A stretch of 64,000 nt of DNA from Mikania micrantha. Taxonomy: Eukaryota > Streptophyta > Magnoliopsida > Asterales > Asteraceae. Both the position numbers and the translations under genes were made by a program. The stretch is from assembly GCA_009363875.1 (NCBI GenBank), contig CM018682.1:61092031-61156030 (forward strand), in the 5' to 3' direction. Under the pieces are notes generated by a model. The model saw only the letters and a list, made by a program, of their open reading frames with translations, did not search any database and was not told the DNA's origin. Positions 1-10,312 of the stretch are shown one piece after another (position 1 is the first letter of the stretch; each line of letters starts with the position of its first letter).

Positions 1-65
1 AAAATACAATATTAAAGAAAGAAATTGAAGATTTGAAGATTAAATCTTAACACCAAGAAAAGCGG

Positions 66-614
66 ATGGATGAAGATCATGTTGATATTTCTAAGGAAAT
101 ATTCAAGTCAATATCCAAACCTGTTGAGTGTCAGAAGCAAAAAAGGAAAAGGAAATCAAGGAGGAGGTCAACAAAGTCAAGGAACAACAAGAAAAAGACA
201 AAGAATATCAACTTAATTGACTTATTGACTAAAGTTTTCAATGATTATTTTCAAATAAAAAATATGAAGACAAAACATGTGTATAAAAGACATTCATATA
301 ATTCAAGAGATTCTGTTCTAATTGTGAAACAGAATAATTCCAAAATTTATGGTGGTTATAGACAAAGAAATACAATGTGTTTTCAATCGTATACTCAATC
401 TTTTCAGAAAACTTGGAATACTCAGAGATCTGGTTCCAGTATGGATGGAAAAAGAACGTATCATATAAATAATGAGATTCGCAAAGAAGCTGAATGCCAG
501 TTTCATGAAAATGACACAATAATAATGAAGGCCAAACTAAAAAGGGTTTGGAAGGTTGTTAATTCTGATACCCAAGCTATTACTAAGGGGGGGACTGTTA
601 GCACATATAGATAG
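66..614 (+). pseudogene. Cop1 gag 3' part (unit 0), 182-codon open frame
   Basis: This is the C-terminal part of the small gag-like protein of Cop1. It begins with MDEDHVDISKEIFKSISKP, has a strongly basic Lys/Arg stretch at about residues 24-50 (nucleic-acid-binding character), then a Gln/Asn-rich segment with GSSMDGKR at about residue 124 and a terminal WKVVNSDTQ. It stops within the purine tract and the sequence after it. The corresponding frames in units 1 and 2 are broken; only the 4825-5136 piece stays open. No zinc knuckle is visible. The upstream half of gag for this unit lies outside the window, so the start shown is only the first Met in frame. I do not know its function beyond being gag-derived. 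Confidence 0.55.
586..595 (+). other. Upstream polypurine tract of Cop1 (copy before LTR1)
   Basis: A G-rich run ending GGGGGGGAC is followed by TGTTAGCAC, which looks like an LTR start, 214 bp before the real LTR start. Equivalents lie at about 2877-2887 and 5147-5155. Extra purine tracts upstream of the 3' LTR are a known Sirevirus trait. Confidence 0.5.
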
Positions 615-798
615 TAAAAGCTTTGGATGATTAATTATTGTTATTTGACTACAATAATTGAGAATACTACTCATATATTTGAGAAGGAGGAGAAACAATA
701 TCAGATACTTGTAGATCTTGATCTGGCCTAAGAAACTTGTTGGAAGCTACTGTTTGTCTCAAACGAGCTGATCAGAGAATAATCACCGAGCTGTTGTT

Positions 799-809
799 AA
801 GGGGGAGCC
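799..809 (+). other. LTR-proximal polypurine tract of Cop1
   Basis: AAGGGGGAGCC directly precedes TGTTAGTGCAC, the proposed LTR start. It is conserved before LTR2 (ending 3101) and LTR3 (ending 5370). It would prime plus-strand DNA synthesis. Confidence 0.65.
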
Positions 810-930
810 TGTTAGTGCACGGATTTATCATGATCTTTCGATGATTACTGAAGACATTGTTTTTAGTCTAGATCATGTATTTGAGTTGTATTTTGTATTT
901 TCGTTGAATTTCTAGCATTGGTCAAGTATT

Positions 931-1058
931 GATTGTCGATGCTAATTGTATCGATATGAGTTCCATCGATACTAGTAGTATCGACATGAATATTGTCGAT
1001 ACTAGTAGTATCGGTATGTTAGTTGTCGATGTTAATAGTATCGATGTTGCCGATACTA
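931..1058 (+). repeat. Palindrome cluster upstream of the Cop1 TATA box
   Basis: This is a series of TCGATACTA-type half-sites, best seen at 966-984 where TCGATACTA and TAGTATCGA flank a single central base. Diverged half-sites continue at roughly 20-25-bp spacing up to the TATA box. LTR2 and LTR3 have the same cluster. Confidence 0.8.
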
Positions 1059-1060
1059 GT

Positions 1061-1076
1061 TGCCTATATATAGGCA
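1061..1076 (+). promoter_or_regulatory. Palindromic TATA box of Cop1 LTR1
   Basis: TGCCTATATATAGGCA is a perfect 16-bp palindrome containing TATATATA. It lies about 250 bp into the LTR, as expected for the U3/R promoter. It is conserved exactly at 3353-3368 and 5622-5637. Confidence 0.65.
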
Positions 1077-1329
1077 TGTCTTTGATTTTGTATGTACTGC
1101 TTCATTCACAATATTAAGATTTTCTTTGAATCTATTGAGGGAAACATTTTAGAGAGACTTTGCATTTCATTCTTATTATTAATAGTCTTGTAATCAGATC
1201 TTCATTCAATGAGAATTCAAATCATATACATTGTTTTCTTCACGCTCTCACACACATCGAAAAGTTTATGGATTCCGCAAGTTTTTGAGTCGAGTGATCT
1301 CAGTTTGATCCAATGCAAACAGACTTTCA

Positions 1330-1345
1330 AGTGGTATGAGAGACT
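1330..1345 (+). other. Cop1 primer-binding site (unit 1)
   Basis: AGTGGTATGAGAGAC follows the LTR end. It resembles the usual initiator-Met primer site TGGTATCAGAGC with a C-to-G change. The same site follows LTR2 (3623) and LTR3 (5891). Confidence 0.6.
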
Positions 1346-1636
1346 TAGTGCTCGGTTCTGAGATCCTATTGTGTGTTTTGAATAGATTCACATTCTTAAA
1401 GATTCAAAATTTGAAAGTTTGTTGAAGATGAAAGTTAACAACCACGTTTTGAAACAAACTGATCATTTTCAGATGTGATTTTGATCAAATTGATGGGCTA
1501 GGGTTGTGTATATTTGAATTACCAAGAGAATGATATAAAATTCGGCTTTTAACTCTCGAAAATGAAGATTTTAGAAGGATTGTTGTGATTTTTCGAGCTG
1601 TTCGGACGTAGCAGATTTTCCTGCCGATTTCTTGCA

Positions 1637-1865
1637 TCGATACTATTAGTATCGACGGAATCTTCATCGATACTGTTAGTGTCGGTGGAATCTTTGGTGA
1701 TACTATTAGTATCGGTGGAATCTTCATCGATACTATTAGTATCGGTGGAATCTTTGTAGATACTATTAGTATCGGTGGAATCTTTGTAGATACTATTAGT
1801 ATCAGCATTGACTTTTTCAGATTACTAGTATCAGCGTTGACTTTTGTAGATACTGTCAGTATCCA
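1637..1865 (+). repeat. 30-bp palindromic tandem array in the Cop1 leader
   Basis: About eight units of exactly 30 bp carry GATACTATTAGTATC (7-bp arms around one central base) followed by a GGTGGAATCTT spacer. The array lies between the primer-binding site and gag, so it would be transcribed. Because 30 is divisible by three it opens a spurious minus-strand frame. Shorter versions sit at about 3930-4095 and 6196-6400. Confidence 0.85.
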
Positions 1866-1897
1866 CAAAAACAAGACTTAGAAAACTTTTCGAAGTC

Positions 1898-2880
1898 TTG
1901 AAAATTTTTCCTTGGGAATTCAAAATCGAAAGCTATTCAAGATTATCTACTTTGTTTAGAAAAACGGAGATTGAAAACATGTCAAAGCTTCCGGTTCTTT
2001 TCACGCTCAATGGAGTTTATAAAAATTCATCAAGATTAAATAAAGACGAGAAGGAATTCTATGATCATGAGAAGAATTTTTTACCTTGCTTTCTTTGGCA
2101 ATCTCCAAAGATATTTTTCAGACTTACAAGGAGATCAAGAATTCTAAAGATCTTTGGATTGCTATTGCCAACTTCGGTGATGATTCTAAATTGAAGAATG
2201 GTATTAATGATTTAAAAGATCAGATTGATGAACTGAAAGCTGAAGTTATGAGATTTAATAAAAGATGTGATAAATTTAAATTGTTTAAACAAGAAAATAC
2301 ATGATTAAAGAAAGAAATTGAAGATTTAAAGATTAAATCTGAACTCCAGGAAAAGCGGATGGATGAAGATCATTTTGATATTTCTATGGAAATATTCAAG
2401 TCAATATCTAAACCTGTTGAGTGTCAGAAGCAAAAAATGTAGAGGAAAACAAGGAGGAGGTCAAGAAAGTCAACGAACAACAAGAAAAAGACAAAGAATG
2501 TCAACTTAATTGACTTTTCTACTAAAGCTTTCAATGATTATTTTCAAATAAAAAATATGAAGATAAAACATGTGTATAAACTACATGCATATAATTCAAG
2601 ACATTCTGTTCCAATTGTGAAACATAATAGTTACAAAATTTATGGTGGTTATAGACAAAGAAATACAATGTGTTTTCAATCGTAAACTCAATCCTTCCAG
2701 CAACTTTGGAATACTCAGAGATCTGGTTCCAATATGGATGGAAAAAGAAGGTATCATATTAATCATTAGATTCACAAAGAAGCTGAATGCAGTTTCATGA
2801 AAATGAAACACTAATAATGAAGCCCAAACCAAAAAGGGTTTGAAAGGTTGTTAATTCTGATACCCAGGCTATTACTTAGG
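1898..2880 (+). pseudogene. Cop1 gag remnant, unit 1 (UBN2-type copia gag)
   Basis: The segment encodes YSRLSTLF...KTEIENMSKL, then, in another frame after an indel near 2080, LLSLAISKDIFQTYKEIK, KNSKDLW and KDQIDELKAEVMRFNKR, ending in a stop at 2302-2304. The LSLAIS...IF...KNSKDLW pattern matches the UBN2 gag domain of plant copia elements, and the following Lys/Glu-rich part looks like a coiled coil. The likely original start codon reads ATC here (ATG in units 2 and 3). A roughly 96-bp stretch of gag present at 26635-26735 is missing. Further stops interrupt the basic C-terminal part. Confidence 0.7.
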
Positions 2881-3101
2881 GGGAGACTGTTAGCACATAA
2901 AGATAGTAAAAGCTTTGGGTGATTAATTATTGTTATTTGATTACAATAATTCAGAATACTACTTGTATATTTGAGAAGGAGGAGAAACAATTTCAGATAC
3001 TTGTAGATCTTGATCTGGCCTAAGAAACTTGTTGGAAGCTACTGTTTGTCTCAAACGAGCTGACCAGTGAATAATCACCGAGCTGTTGTTAAGGGGGAGC
3101 C

Positions 3102-3622
3102 TGTTAGTACACGGATTTATCATCAGCTTTCGATGATTACTGAAGACATTGTTTTTAGTCTAGATCATGTATTTGAGTTGTGTTTTGTATTTTCATTGAA
3201 TTTCTAGCATTGGTCAAGTATTGATTGTCGATGCTAACTGTATCAATATGAGTTCCATCGATACTAGTAGTATCGACATGTATATTGTGGATACTAGTAG
3301 TATCGGTATGTTAGTTGTCGATATTAATAGTATCGATGTTGCCGATACTAGTTGCCTATATATAGGCATGTCTTTGATTTTGTATGTAGTGCTTCATTCA
3401 CAATATTAAGATTTTCTTTGAATCTAGAGAGCGAAACATTTTAGAGAGACTTTGCATTTCATTCTATTATTAATAGTCTTGTAATCCGATCTTCATTCAA
3501 TGAGAATTCAAATCATATACATTGTCTTCTTCATGCTCTCACACACACATCCAAAAGTTTATGGATTCCGCTAGTTTTTGAGTCGAGTGATCTCAGTTTG
3601 ATCCAATGCAAACAGACTTTCA
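3102..3622 (+). repeat. Cop1 LTR2
   Basis: It starts TGTTAGTACACGG and ends ACTTTCA before AGTGGTATGAGAG (521 bp). It differs from LTR1 by scattered substitutions only. Confidence 0.75.
3353..3368 (+). promoter_or_regulatory. Palindromic TATA box of Cop1 LTR2
   Basis: Identical 16-bp palindrome to that in LTR1, directly after the palindrome cluster. Confidence 0.6.
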
Positions 3623-4157
3623 AGTGGTATGAGAGACTTAGTTCTCGGTTCTGAGATCCTATTGTGTGTTTTGAGTAGATTCGGATTGTTGAATATTCAA
3701 AATTTGAAACTTTCTTGAAGATGAAAGTTTGCAGCCACGTTTTAAGACAAATTGATCATTTTCAGATGTGATTTTGATCAAATTGACGGGCTAGGGTTGT
3801 GTGTTGTTGTATGACGAAGAGATTGATATAAAATTCGACTTTTAACTCTCAAAAATGAAGATTTTAGAAAGATTCTTGTGATTTTTCGAGCTGATCAGAC
3901 TTAATAGATTTTCCAACCAATTTCTTGCATCGATACTATTAGTGTCGGTGGAATCTTGGGTGATACTATTAGTATCGACGGAAACTTTGGCGATACTATT
4001 AGTATCGGTGGAATCTTTGTAGACACTATTAGTATCAGCATTGACTTTTTCATATTACTACTATCAGCGTTGACTTTTGTAGATATTGTCCGTATCTACA
4101 TAAACAAGACTTAGAAAACTTTTTGAAGTCTTGAAAATTTTTCCTCGGGAATTCAAA

Positions 4158-5136
4158 ATGGAAAATTATTCAAGATTATCTACTTTGTTTAGTAAAACGG
4201 AGATTGAAAACATGTCAAAGCATCCGGTTCTTTTCACGCTCAATGGAGTTTATAAAAATTCATAAATATAAGCTCAATGGAGTTTATAAAAATTCATCAA
4301 GATTAAATAAAGAAGAGAAGGAACGCTATGATCGTTAGAAGAATGTTTTTACCTTGCTTTCTTTGGCAATCTCCAAAGATATTTTTCAGACATACAAGGA
4401 GATCAAGAATTCTAAAGATCTTTGGATTGCTATTGCCAACTTCTGTGATGATTCTAAATTGAAGAATGGTACTAATGATTTAAAAGATCAGATTGATGAA
4501 CTGAAAGCTGAAGTTATGAGATTTAATAAAAGATGTGATAAATTCAAATTGTTTAAACAAAAAAATACATGATTAAAGAAAGAAATTGAAGATTTGAAGA
4601 TTAAATCTGAACTCCAGGAAAAGCGGATGGATGAAGATCATTTTGATATTTCTAAGGAAATATTCAAGTCAATATCTAAACCTGTTGAGTGTCAGAAGAA
4701 AAAAATGTAGAGGAAAACAAGGAGGAGGTCAAGAAAGTCAACGAACAACAATAAAAAGACAAAGAATATCAACTTAATTGACTTTTCGACTAAAGCTTTC
4801 AATGATTATTTTCAAATAAAAAATATGAAGACAAAACATGTGTATAAACCACATGCATATAATTCAAGACATTCTGTTCCAATTGTGAAACAGAATAATT
4901 ACAAAATTTATGGTGGTTATAGACAAAGAAATACAATGTGTTTTCAATCGTATACTCAAACTTTTCAGCAAACTTGGAATACTCAGAGATCCGGTTCTAG
5001 TATGGATGGAAAAAGAAGGTATCATATAAATCATGAGATTAACAAAGAAGTTGAATGCCACTTTCATGAAAATGTAACAATAATAATGAAGCCCAAACCA
5101 AAACGGGTTTGGAAGGTTGTTAATTCTGATACCTAG
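4158..5136 (+). pseudogene. Cop1 gag remnant, unit 2
   Basis: An ATG at 4158 starts MENYSRLSTLFSKTEIENM. The UBN2 part (LLSLAISKDIFQTYKEI, 4354-4572) is in another frame. A short local duplication of AGCTCAATGGAGTTTATAAA occurs near 4240-4300, where unit 1 and unit 3 have one copy. The basic and Gln-rich C-terminal part (4825-5136) ends WKVVNSDT. Several stops and frameshifts make it non-functional. Confidence 0.7.
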
Positions 5137-5370
5137 GCTATTACTAAAGGGGAGACTGTTAGCACATAAAGATAGTAAGAGCTTTGGGTGATTAATTATT
5201 GTTATTTGATTACAATAATTCAGAATACTACTCATATATTTGAGAAGGAGGAGAAACAATTTCAGATACTTGTAGATCTTGATCTGGCCTAAGAAACTTG
5301 CTGGAAGCTACTGTTTGTCTCAAACGAGCTGATCAGAGAATAATCACCGAGCTGTTGTTAAGGGGGAGCC

Positions 5371-5890
5371 TGTTAGTGCACGGATTTATCAACAGCTTTC
5401 GTTGATTACTGAAGACATTGTTTTTAGTCTAGATCATGTATTTGAGTTGTATTTTGAATTTTCGTTGAATTTCTAGCATTGTCCAAGTATTTATTGTCGA
5501 TGCTAATTGTATCGATATGAGTTCCATTGATACTAGTAGTATCGACATGTATATTGTCAATACTAGTAGTATCGGTATGTTAGTTGTCGATATTAATAGT
5601 ATCGATGTTGCCGATAATAGTTGCCTATATATAGGCATGTGTTTGATTTTGTATGTAGTGCTTCATTCTCAATATTAAGATTTTATTTGAATCTATTGAG
5701 GGAAACATTTTAGAGAGACTTTGCATTTCATTCTTATTATTAATAGTCTTGTAATCAGATCTTCATTCAATGAGAATTCAAATCATATACATTGTTTTCT
5801 TCACGCTCTCACACACATCGAAAAGTTTATGGATTCCGCAAGTTTTTGAGTCGAGTGATCTCAGTTTGATCCAATGCAAACAGACTTTCA
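5371..5890 (+). repeat. Cop1 LTR3
   Basis: A 520-bp copy starting TGTTAGTGCACGG and ending CAGACTTTCA, followed by the same primer-binding site. It contains the palindrome cluster and the palindromic TATA box at 5622-5637. Confidence 0.75.
5622..5637 (+). promoter_or_regulatory. Palindromic TATA box of Cop1 LTR3
   Basis: Third exact copy of the 16-bp palindrome, although the neighbouring palindrome half-sites have drifted. Confidence 0.6.
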
Positions 5891-6455
5891 AGTGGTATGA
5901 GAGACTTAGTGCTCGGTTCTGAGATCCTATTGTGTGTTTTGAATAGATTCGGATTGTTGAAGATTCAAAATTTGAAAGTTTGTTGAAGATGAAAGTTTGC
6001 AGCCACGTTTTTAGACAAATTGACCATTTTCAGATGTGATTTTGATCAAATTGATGGGCTAGGGCTGTGTATTTTTGAGTAACAAAGAGACTGATATAAA
6101 ATTCGACTTGTAACTCTCAAAAATGAAGATTTTAGAAGGATTCTTGTGATTTTTCGAGCTGTTCGAACTTAACAGATTTTCCCGCCAATTTCTTGCATCG
6201 ATACTATTAGTATCGACGGAATCTTCATCGATACTATTAGTATCGGTTGAATCTTGGGTGATACTATTAGTATCAACGGAAACTTAATCGATACTATTAG
6301 TATCGGTGGAATCTTTGTAGATACTATTAGTATCAGCATTGACTTTTTCAAATTATTAGTATCAGCGTTGACTTTTGTAGATACTGTCAGTATCTACGAA
6401 AACAAGACTTAGAAAATTTTTCGAAGTCTTGAAAATTTTTCCTCAGGAATTCAAA

Positions 6456-6522
6456 ATGGAAAATTATTCAAGATTATCTACTTTTTTTAGTAAAACGGAG
6501 ATTGAAAATATGTGAAAGCTTC
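6456..6522 (+). pseudogene. Cop1 gag remnant, unit 3, 5' piece (split by element A)
   Basis: An ATG at 6456 opens MENYSRLST; a TGA occurs directly after an in-frame ATG near 6510. The gag is then split by element A after GCTTC (6518-6522). It continues at 26618 after the duplicated GCTTC, which proves the two pieces were once contiguous. Confidence 0.75.
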
Positions 6523-6754
6523 TGTGACATCCGTTAATTTCTTAGGTTTCAATCTTGATAAAACTTTAATTTTGTGCATCTATATTAAACTCATTTAAAC
6601 CGGAGCAAAAAATTTAATAAGTTAAACAAATAAGATTTACAATAATACAATATAAATTGTACGGTTTAGTTCACAATAAAGTCTAAAAACTCAAAACTTA
6701 TATGATATTTAGCAACATGAACATTTGGTTTTAAATTATAGTCGAATGAATACT
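6523..6754 (+). repeat. Element A, truncated first LTR
   Basis: It matches the first roughly 230 bp of the LTR at 7106 and then jumps into pol 3' sequence. The junction shares GAATACT with both partners (6748-6754), a microhomology typical of illegitimate recombination. Confidence 0.85.
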
Positions 6755-7105
6755 GATTCCAACTACCCTAGAACTCTGCGGGGTTCAAAACACATTCCAT
6801 GTAGCAAATTCTGAAAAAGTGTTTATCCAACAAAACAGTCGTTATACTCTTTAACGAAATTCAAATCAACAGCAAACTCCTCTTTAGTGAAGAACCAATA
6901 TAAATTATGGATCGAGAAGTAACAAGATTGAAACGAATTTGTATTTCTATAGTAAAAGTTCCATAATACTCTAGGTGAGAATCAAAATTTACTTGAAAAC
7001 GCGGAAATCAAATGAAACTCAATTACCCCAACTATTCAAGAAGTCATTAATTTCGGGAAAATACAGACCGAATATCGGGACGAAATTCTTCTAACAGGGG
7101 GAGAC
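6748..7105 (+). pseudogene. Element A, gypsy integrase C-terminal remnant and purine tract (copy 1)
   Basis: This is a decayed copy of the last third of a gypsy integrase, homologous to 14137-14498. It preserves the equivalents of LP-EL-G, MDREVTRLKR and VKV seen in the intact versions of B and D, but with stops in every frame. It ends in ACAGGGGGAGAC, a purine tract directly before the next LTR. Confidence 0.7.
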
Positions 7106-8790
7106 TATGACATCTGTCAATTTCTCAGGTTTCAATCTTGATAAAACTTTAATTTTGTGCATCTATATTAAACTCATTTAAACCCGAGCAAAAAAATTCA
7201 ATAAGTTAAACAAATAAGATTTACAAAAATATAGTAAAAATTGTACGGTTTAGTTCACAATAAAGTCTAAAAACTCAAAACTTATATGATATTTAGCAAC
7301 ATGAACATTTGGTTTTAAATTATAGTCGAATAAATACTTATAAATATTTTGAGAGTCGGGTATACTTTTACATACAACCATATCATTTTCGTCTGTTCAT
7401 TTTCACTCACAACCATTAAAATATATATTAAATAATAACAACAATAGATAAACACTTTTTATATAAAGATGGTAATAAAGACAATCCCTTTGGTTTCTTG
7501 AACATGACAACCACTATAAAGCCATTCTTTTCTTTAAAAATCTTAAATTTCACGTTTCATTTTATGGAAAAACCATGATAAAATATTGCTACACCCATGT
7601 CATGACTATTATCTAGAGACCACCGACCATACCCCTCTCTTTTGACGGTGGCGAGGACAAGCAATCATCACAATCAATCTAAATCAAACTATTAGAACCA
7701 TCCCTTCCTTTTCTTTTGTCGTCAGGGCAACATCCATGTCAACCCACACCATATCTCAATAAACAATTCTAGAAGCCATTCCTTCCCCCCCCCCCCCCCA
7801 GTACACGGTTGAACCCTGCTTAAGACACCCACCCATTTAAACAATTTTATAAATAATCAACTACTTGTTTTCATTTCATATGCTCCTTCCCTTTTTGGCT
7901 TCTCTCGATCTCCCTCAATTGAGACATCAGCAGCCCAGACCACCACTAACCAGCCCTTTTTCAGTTGCCATATCACCAGACCGGAGGAGCCATTTTGGTT
8001 GAAAACAAGCAACAATAACCACCCTTACTTCAGTTACTTTTGGCCCAGATGCAACACCTTCACTTTCCGCTATTTTGGTTCTTAATGGTGGCAGCCAAAA
8101 CTAGAACCAAGCCTTCACCACGACAACCCACCTTTCCGTTTTATATTCAACCGTTGCCGGTATCACGTTTTTGTTTTCAACATCAAGCTCACTCTAACAC
8201 AGGTACTCGACTAAAGTGATCTGTTATAACTCGCTGAAAACTATTAACCTCATGAATAAACATTACTATATATATATATATATATTGTTTGTAAACTAGA
8301 ACCTGCGTGGGAAGGTAATGATGCCAGAAAAACAATGTTAAAATGGTTTGAATGTAATCATATATCAAATATATAATTTGGTTTGCTGTTTAAAATTAGG
8401 GTGTAAGAAACCATATATTAAGGGTTCGAAACCCATAATGGACATTTTTTTAAAGCTTTAGCAATTATTTTAAATGGATAATGCAATTATTAGTATAAAC
8501 TAACGGTTAAATTTGTTTAGGGGTTAAGATCAGAGAATATGAAACAATCAGTCATGTGTTAGATTCCTATTTCTAACAAAAATTTTTAAACCATTGAAAT
8601 GTTTTTTTTAATGGCTATTCAAACTTATCACCCTAGTTATAATGATTTTATATAAATGAAACTTATTTTTAACGATACATTATGAAAGATCAAATCATAA
8701 CGTCATAAATGGACTTTACATTATTGTAGGACCTATCTAGAGCAATTCTACCATCACATTCAATAGCCAAGAAACCTTATATCAGTTACT

Positions 8791-8835
8791 GTGAGTTTCA
8801 CGCCCCCTATTTTTACAATGTTTTATTAACTCACA
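8791..8835 (+). promoter_or_regulatory. Conserved donor-like box in A LTR
   Basis: GTGAGTTTCACGCCCCCT followed by a T-rich tract and TGTTTT. Related boxes occur in the LTRs of B, D, E and F at a similar place relative to the hairpin box. Confidence 0.45.
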
Positions 8836-9245
8836 GGGAGAGAAATCATGCTTGTACTCGTTTCATTGATGCAAGTGGTTTTATTTCAACACATTATTAC
8901 ATGAGTTAGTTTTATTGCTTTAAGTCCCCTATTCTATAACCGTTAATTGTGGGTAAACGGGAATGATTGGGAATAGTACTATTCGGGAGTGACAACCCCC
9001 ACCCGTGGTTAGTAGCTCTAACTTTGATCGTACGTCAGATCGGGTGCACAATATTCATCTCAATACAATGTTTTGCGATAGAACATTGGGATCGGGCAAT
9101 TCAATCATGTCGAGTTCGGTTATCGGAGCTCATGGTAATGATTAATATACACAACTCATGATATTGTTTTTGAGAACAATAGTCACATTTTGAAACCTTG
9201 TGGTCGAATGAAACAACTCAATTTTTACGTGTCTAAACCTGTGAA

Positions 9246-9288
9246 CTCACCAGCTTTATGCTGACTGTTTTTAGCATGTATTTCTCAG
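9246..9288 (+). promoter_or_regulatory. CACCA hairpin and acceptor-like box in A LTR
   Basis: CACCAGC, loop TTTAT, GCTGAC form a 4-bp stem (9251-9263), followed by TTTTTAGCATG and TTTCTCAG. The layout resembles a branch point (CTGAC), a pyrimidine tract and a 3' splice site. Confidence 0.5.
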
Positions 9289-9587
9289 ATAATTGAAGCA
9301 AGCATGGGACATATTTTGAGAATTGATTTGCTAGAAGTCATGACACATTCACATGCATATTCTTGGGATTTTACCTGCATAGCCTATTGACTTAGGTCAT
9401 GTTTGTAAAATCTTGCATGCATATTTTGAAGATTAGAACCTATGTTTTGTTATAAGTCCGATGATTGTAATTTAAGATTTGATATAAAACTTTATTATCA
9501 ATGCATGTAGAAGTCGTTCAATGTAAACAACGACTGTGAAACCATGAACGTCGCATCTCGTGTGTTCCGCCTTGGCGGGGTGTGACA

Positions 9588-9640
9588 GATTAGTATCAGA
9601 GCCATTAGTTATAGAGAACCAGGTTGCATGTAGTAACTTG
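9588..9640 (+). other. Element A primer-binding site and downstream hairpin
   Basis: TTAGTATCAGAGCC (G-to-A change from the usual TGGTATCAGAGC) follows the LTR end. A stem CAGGTT/AACTTG (one G-T wobble) spans 9620-9640. The following sequence, GTTATAGAGAACCAGG, is homologous to the leader of element D. Confidence 0.65.
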
Positions 9641-9841
9641 AACTATAACCGTAGGCTCATAAGGTTCCATTCGTACTACGCATATAGGCATGACTTAAGA
9701 AAAAAAATAATCTAGGAGTGTTGTATTGCTAGCACGTCGATAAAATGTAACCCTGTTCACATGTGCTCATGAAAAGAGGATTACACCTTATTCACACAAC
9801 CTCCACCACCTTCTTCAGCAGAGACACCATCACCTATTGAG

Positions 9842-10129
9842 GTGTCTAGCGATACCATGGAGGAGATCACGGTGTCTGATGACAAAGAAATCAAAGAGAG
9901 TTATGGGTCCAAGCTAGAAGAGCTACCTGGGAGTCTAGTTGAGGATGATGCCGCCCAGGTTACCACTTGGAACAGGAACACTGGATTTAAAGAGATTGTA
10001 CCATACACAATACTCTTGGGAAACTTTATTAGATGGAATATTACGCTTCTAGGTCTCAGATTAGTTTCTCTAGCATCATCCAACTCTAGTGAATACTTTC
10101 TCAAACACTCTATTTCGAATAATTCTTGA
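9842..10129 (+). pseudogene. Element A, unidentified 95-codon frame in the leader
   Basis: An open frame begins MSSDTMEEITVSDDKEIKES, with an acidic N-terminal half and a hydrophobic C-terminal half. It is preceded in frame by a Pro/Ser-rich stretch without an ATG. It lies where element D has its extra coiled-coil ORF, but I cannot align the two convincingly. It could be the decayed start of a gag or leader ORF, or chance. Confidence 0.25.
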
Positions 10130-10207
10130 CTATGTAAACGGTGGTTACATGGTGGACTCGTGAAGCCCTTATGCATAACACTTTGAACCTCACAATACTT
10201 ACTAGTT

Positions 10208-10312
10208 GGAGATAGGAGGAACCAAAATGATTATGTAAGGTAAATTGACAATTACGGGTGGCCAACGTAAATGTTAATTTACGAGTACATATGAATTTTG
10301 GAAAAACCTATT
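10208..10312 (+). repeat. Block shared with element D (40586-40690)
   Basis: GGAACC-A-AAT-ATT, GTGTAAGGTAAATTGAC-like text and ATGAATTTTGGAA occur in the same order and spacing in both elements. In D the block lies after pol; in A it lies before pol 3' sequence. Confidence 0.65.

Larger units (their letters stand above)
810..1329 (+). repeat. Cop1 LTR1
   Basis: The LTR begins TGTTAGTGCACGG after a purine tract and ends ...GACTTTCA immediately before a primer-binding site (520 bp). It contains a palindrome cluster (about 931-1058), a palindromic TATA box (1061-1076) and a downstream AT-rich R/U5 part. An alternative start at 596 would make it 734 bp. Confidence 0.75.
1..6522 (+). mobile_element. 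Cop1: tandem array of a gag-only Ty1/copia (Sirevirus-like) element
   Basis: The same roughly 2.28-kb unit recurs in direct orientation: the GGATGGATGAAGATCAT motif appears near 66, 2358 and 4627. Each unit is a 520-bp LTR, a primer-binding site, a leader with a palindrome array, a decayed copia gag, purine tracts, and the next LTR. Visible are three LTRs (810, 3102, 5371) and four internal segments; the first is cut by the window edge and the last is interrupted by element A at 6523 and resumes at 26618-26931. No protease, integrase, RT or RNase H is present in any unit, so the element is non-autonomous. Shared LTRs between successive interiors suggest unequal recombination. The assignment to Sirevirus-like copia rests on the UBN2-type gag, the doubled purine tract and the palindromic LTR motifs. 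Confidence 0.85.
7106..9587 (+). repeat. Element A, complete LTR (copy 2)
   Basis: It begins TATGACATCTG (the outer copy reads TGTGACATCC) after the purine tract and ends GGCGGGGTGTGACA before the primer-binding site; 2482 bp. It contains a C-run at 7787-7799, a TA microsatellite near 8268-8286, a TATAAATA near 7847, a donor-like GTGAGT at 8791 and a hairpin/acceptor-like box at 9246-9288. No coding sequence is recognisable. Confidence 0.85.

Noticed and set aside
1485..1874. Minus-strand frame with repeated ILIVSTKIPP text
   Set aside because: Product of the 30-bp palindromic array in the Cop1 leader.
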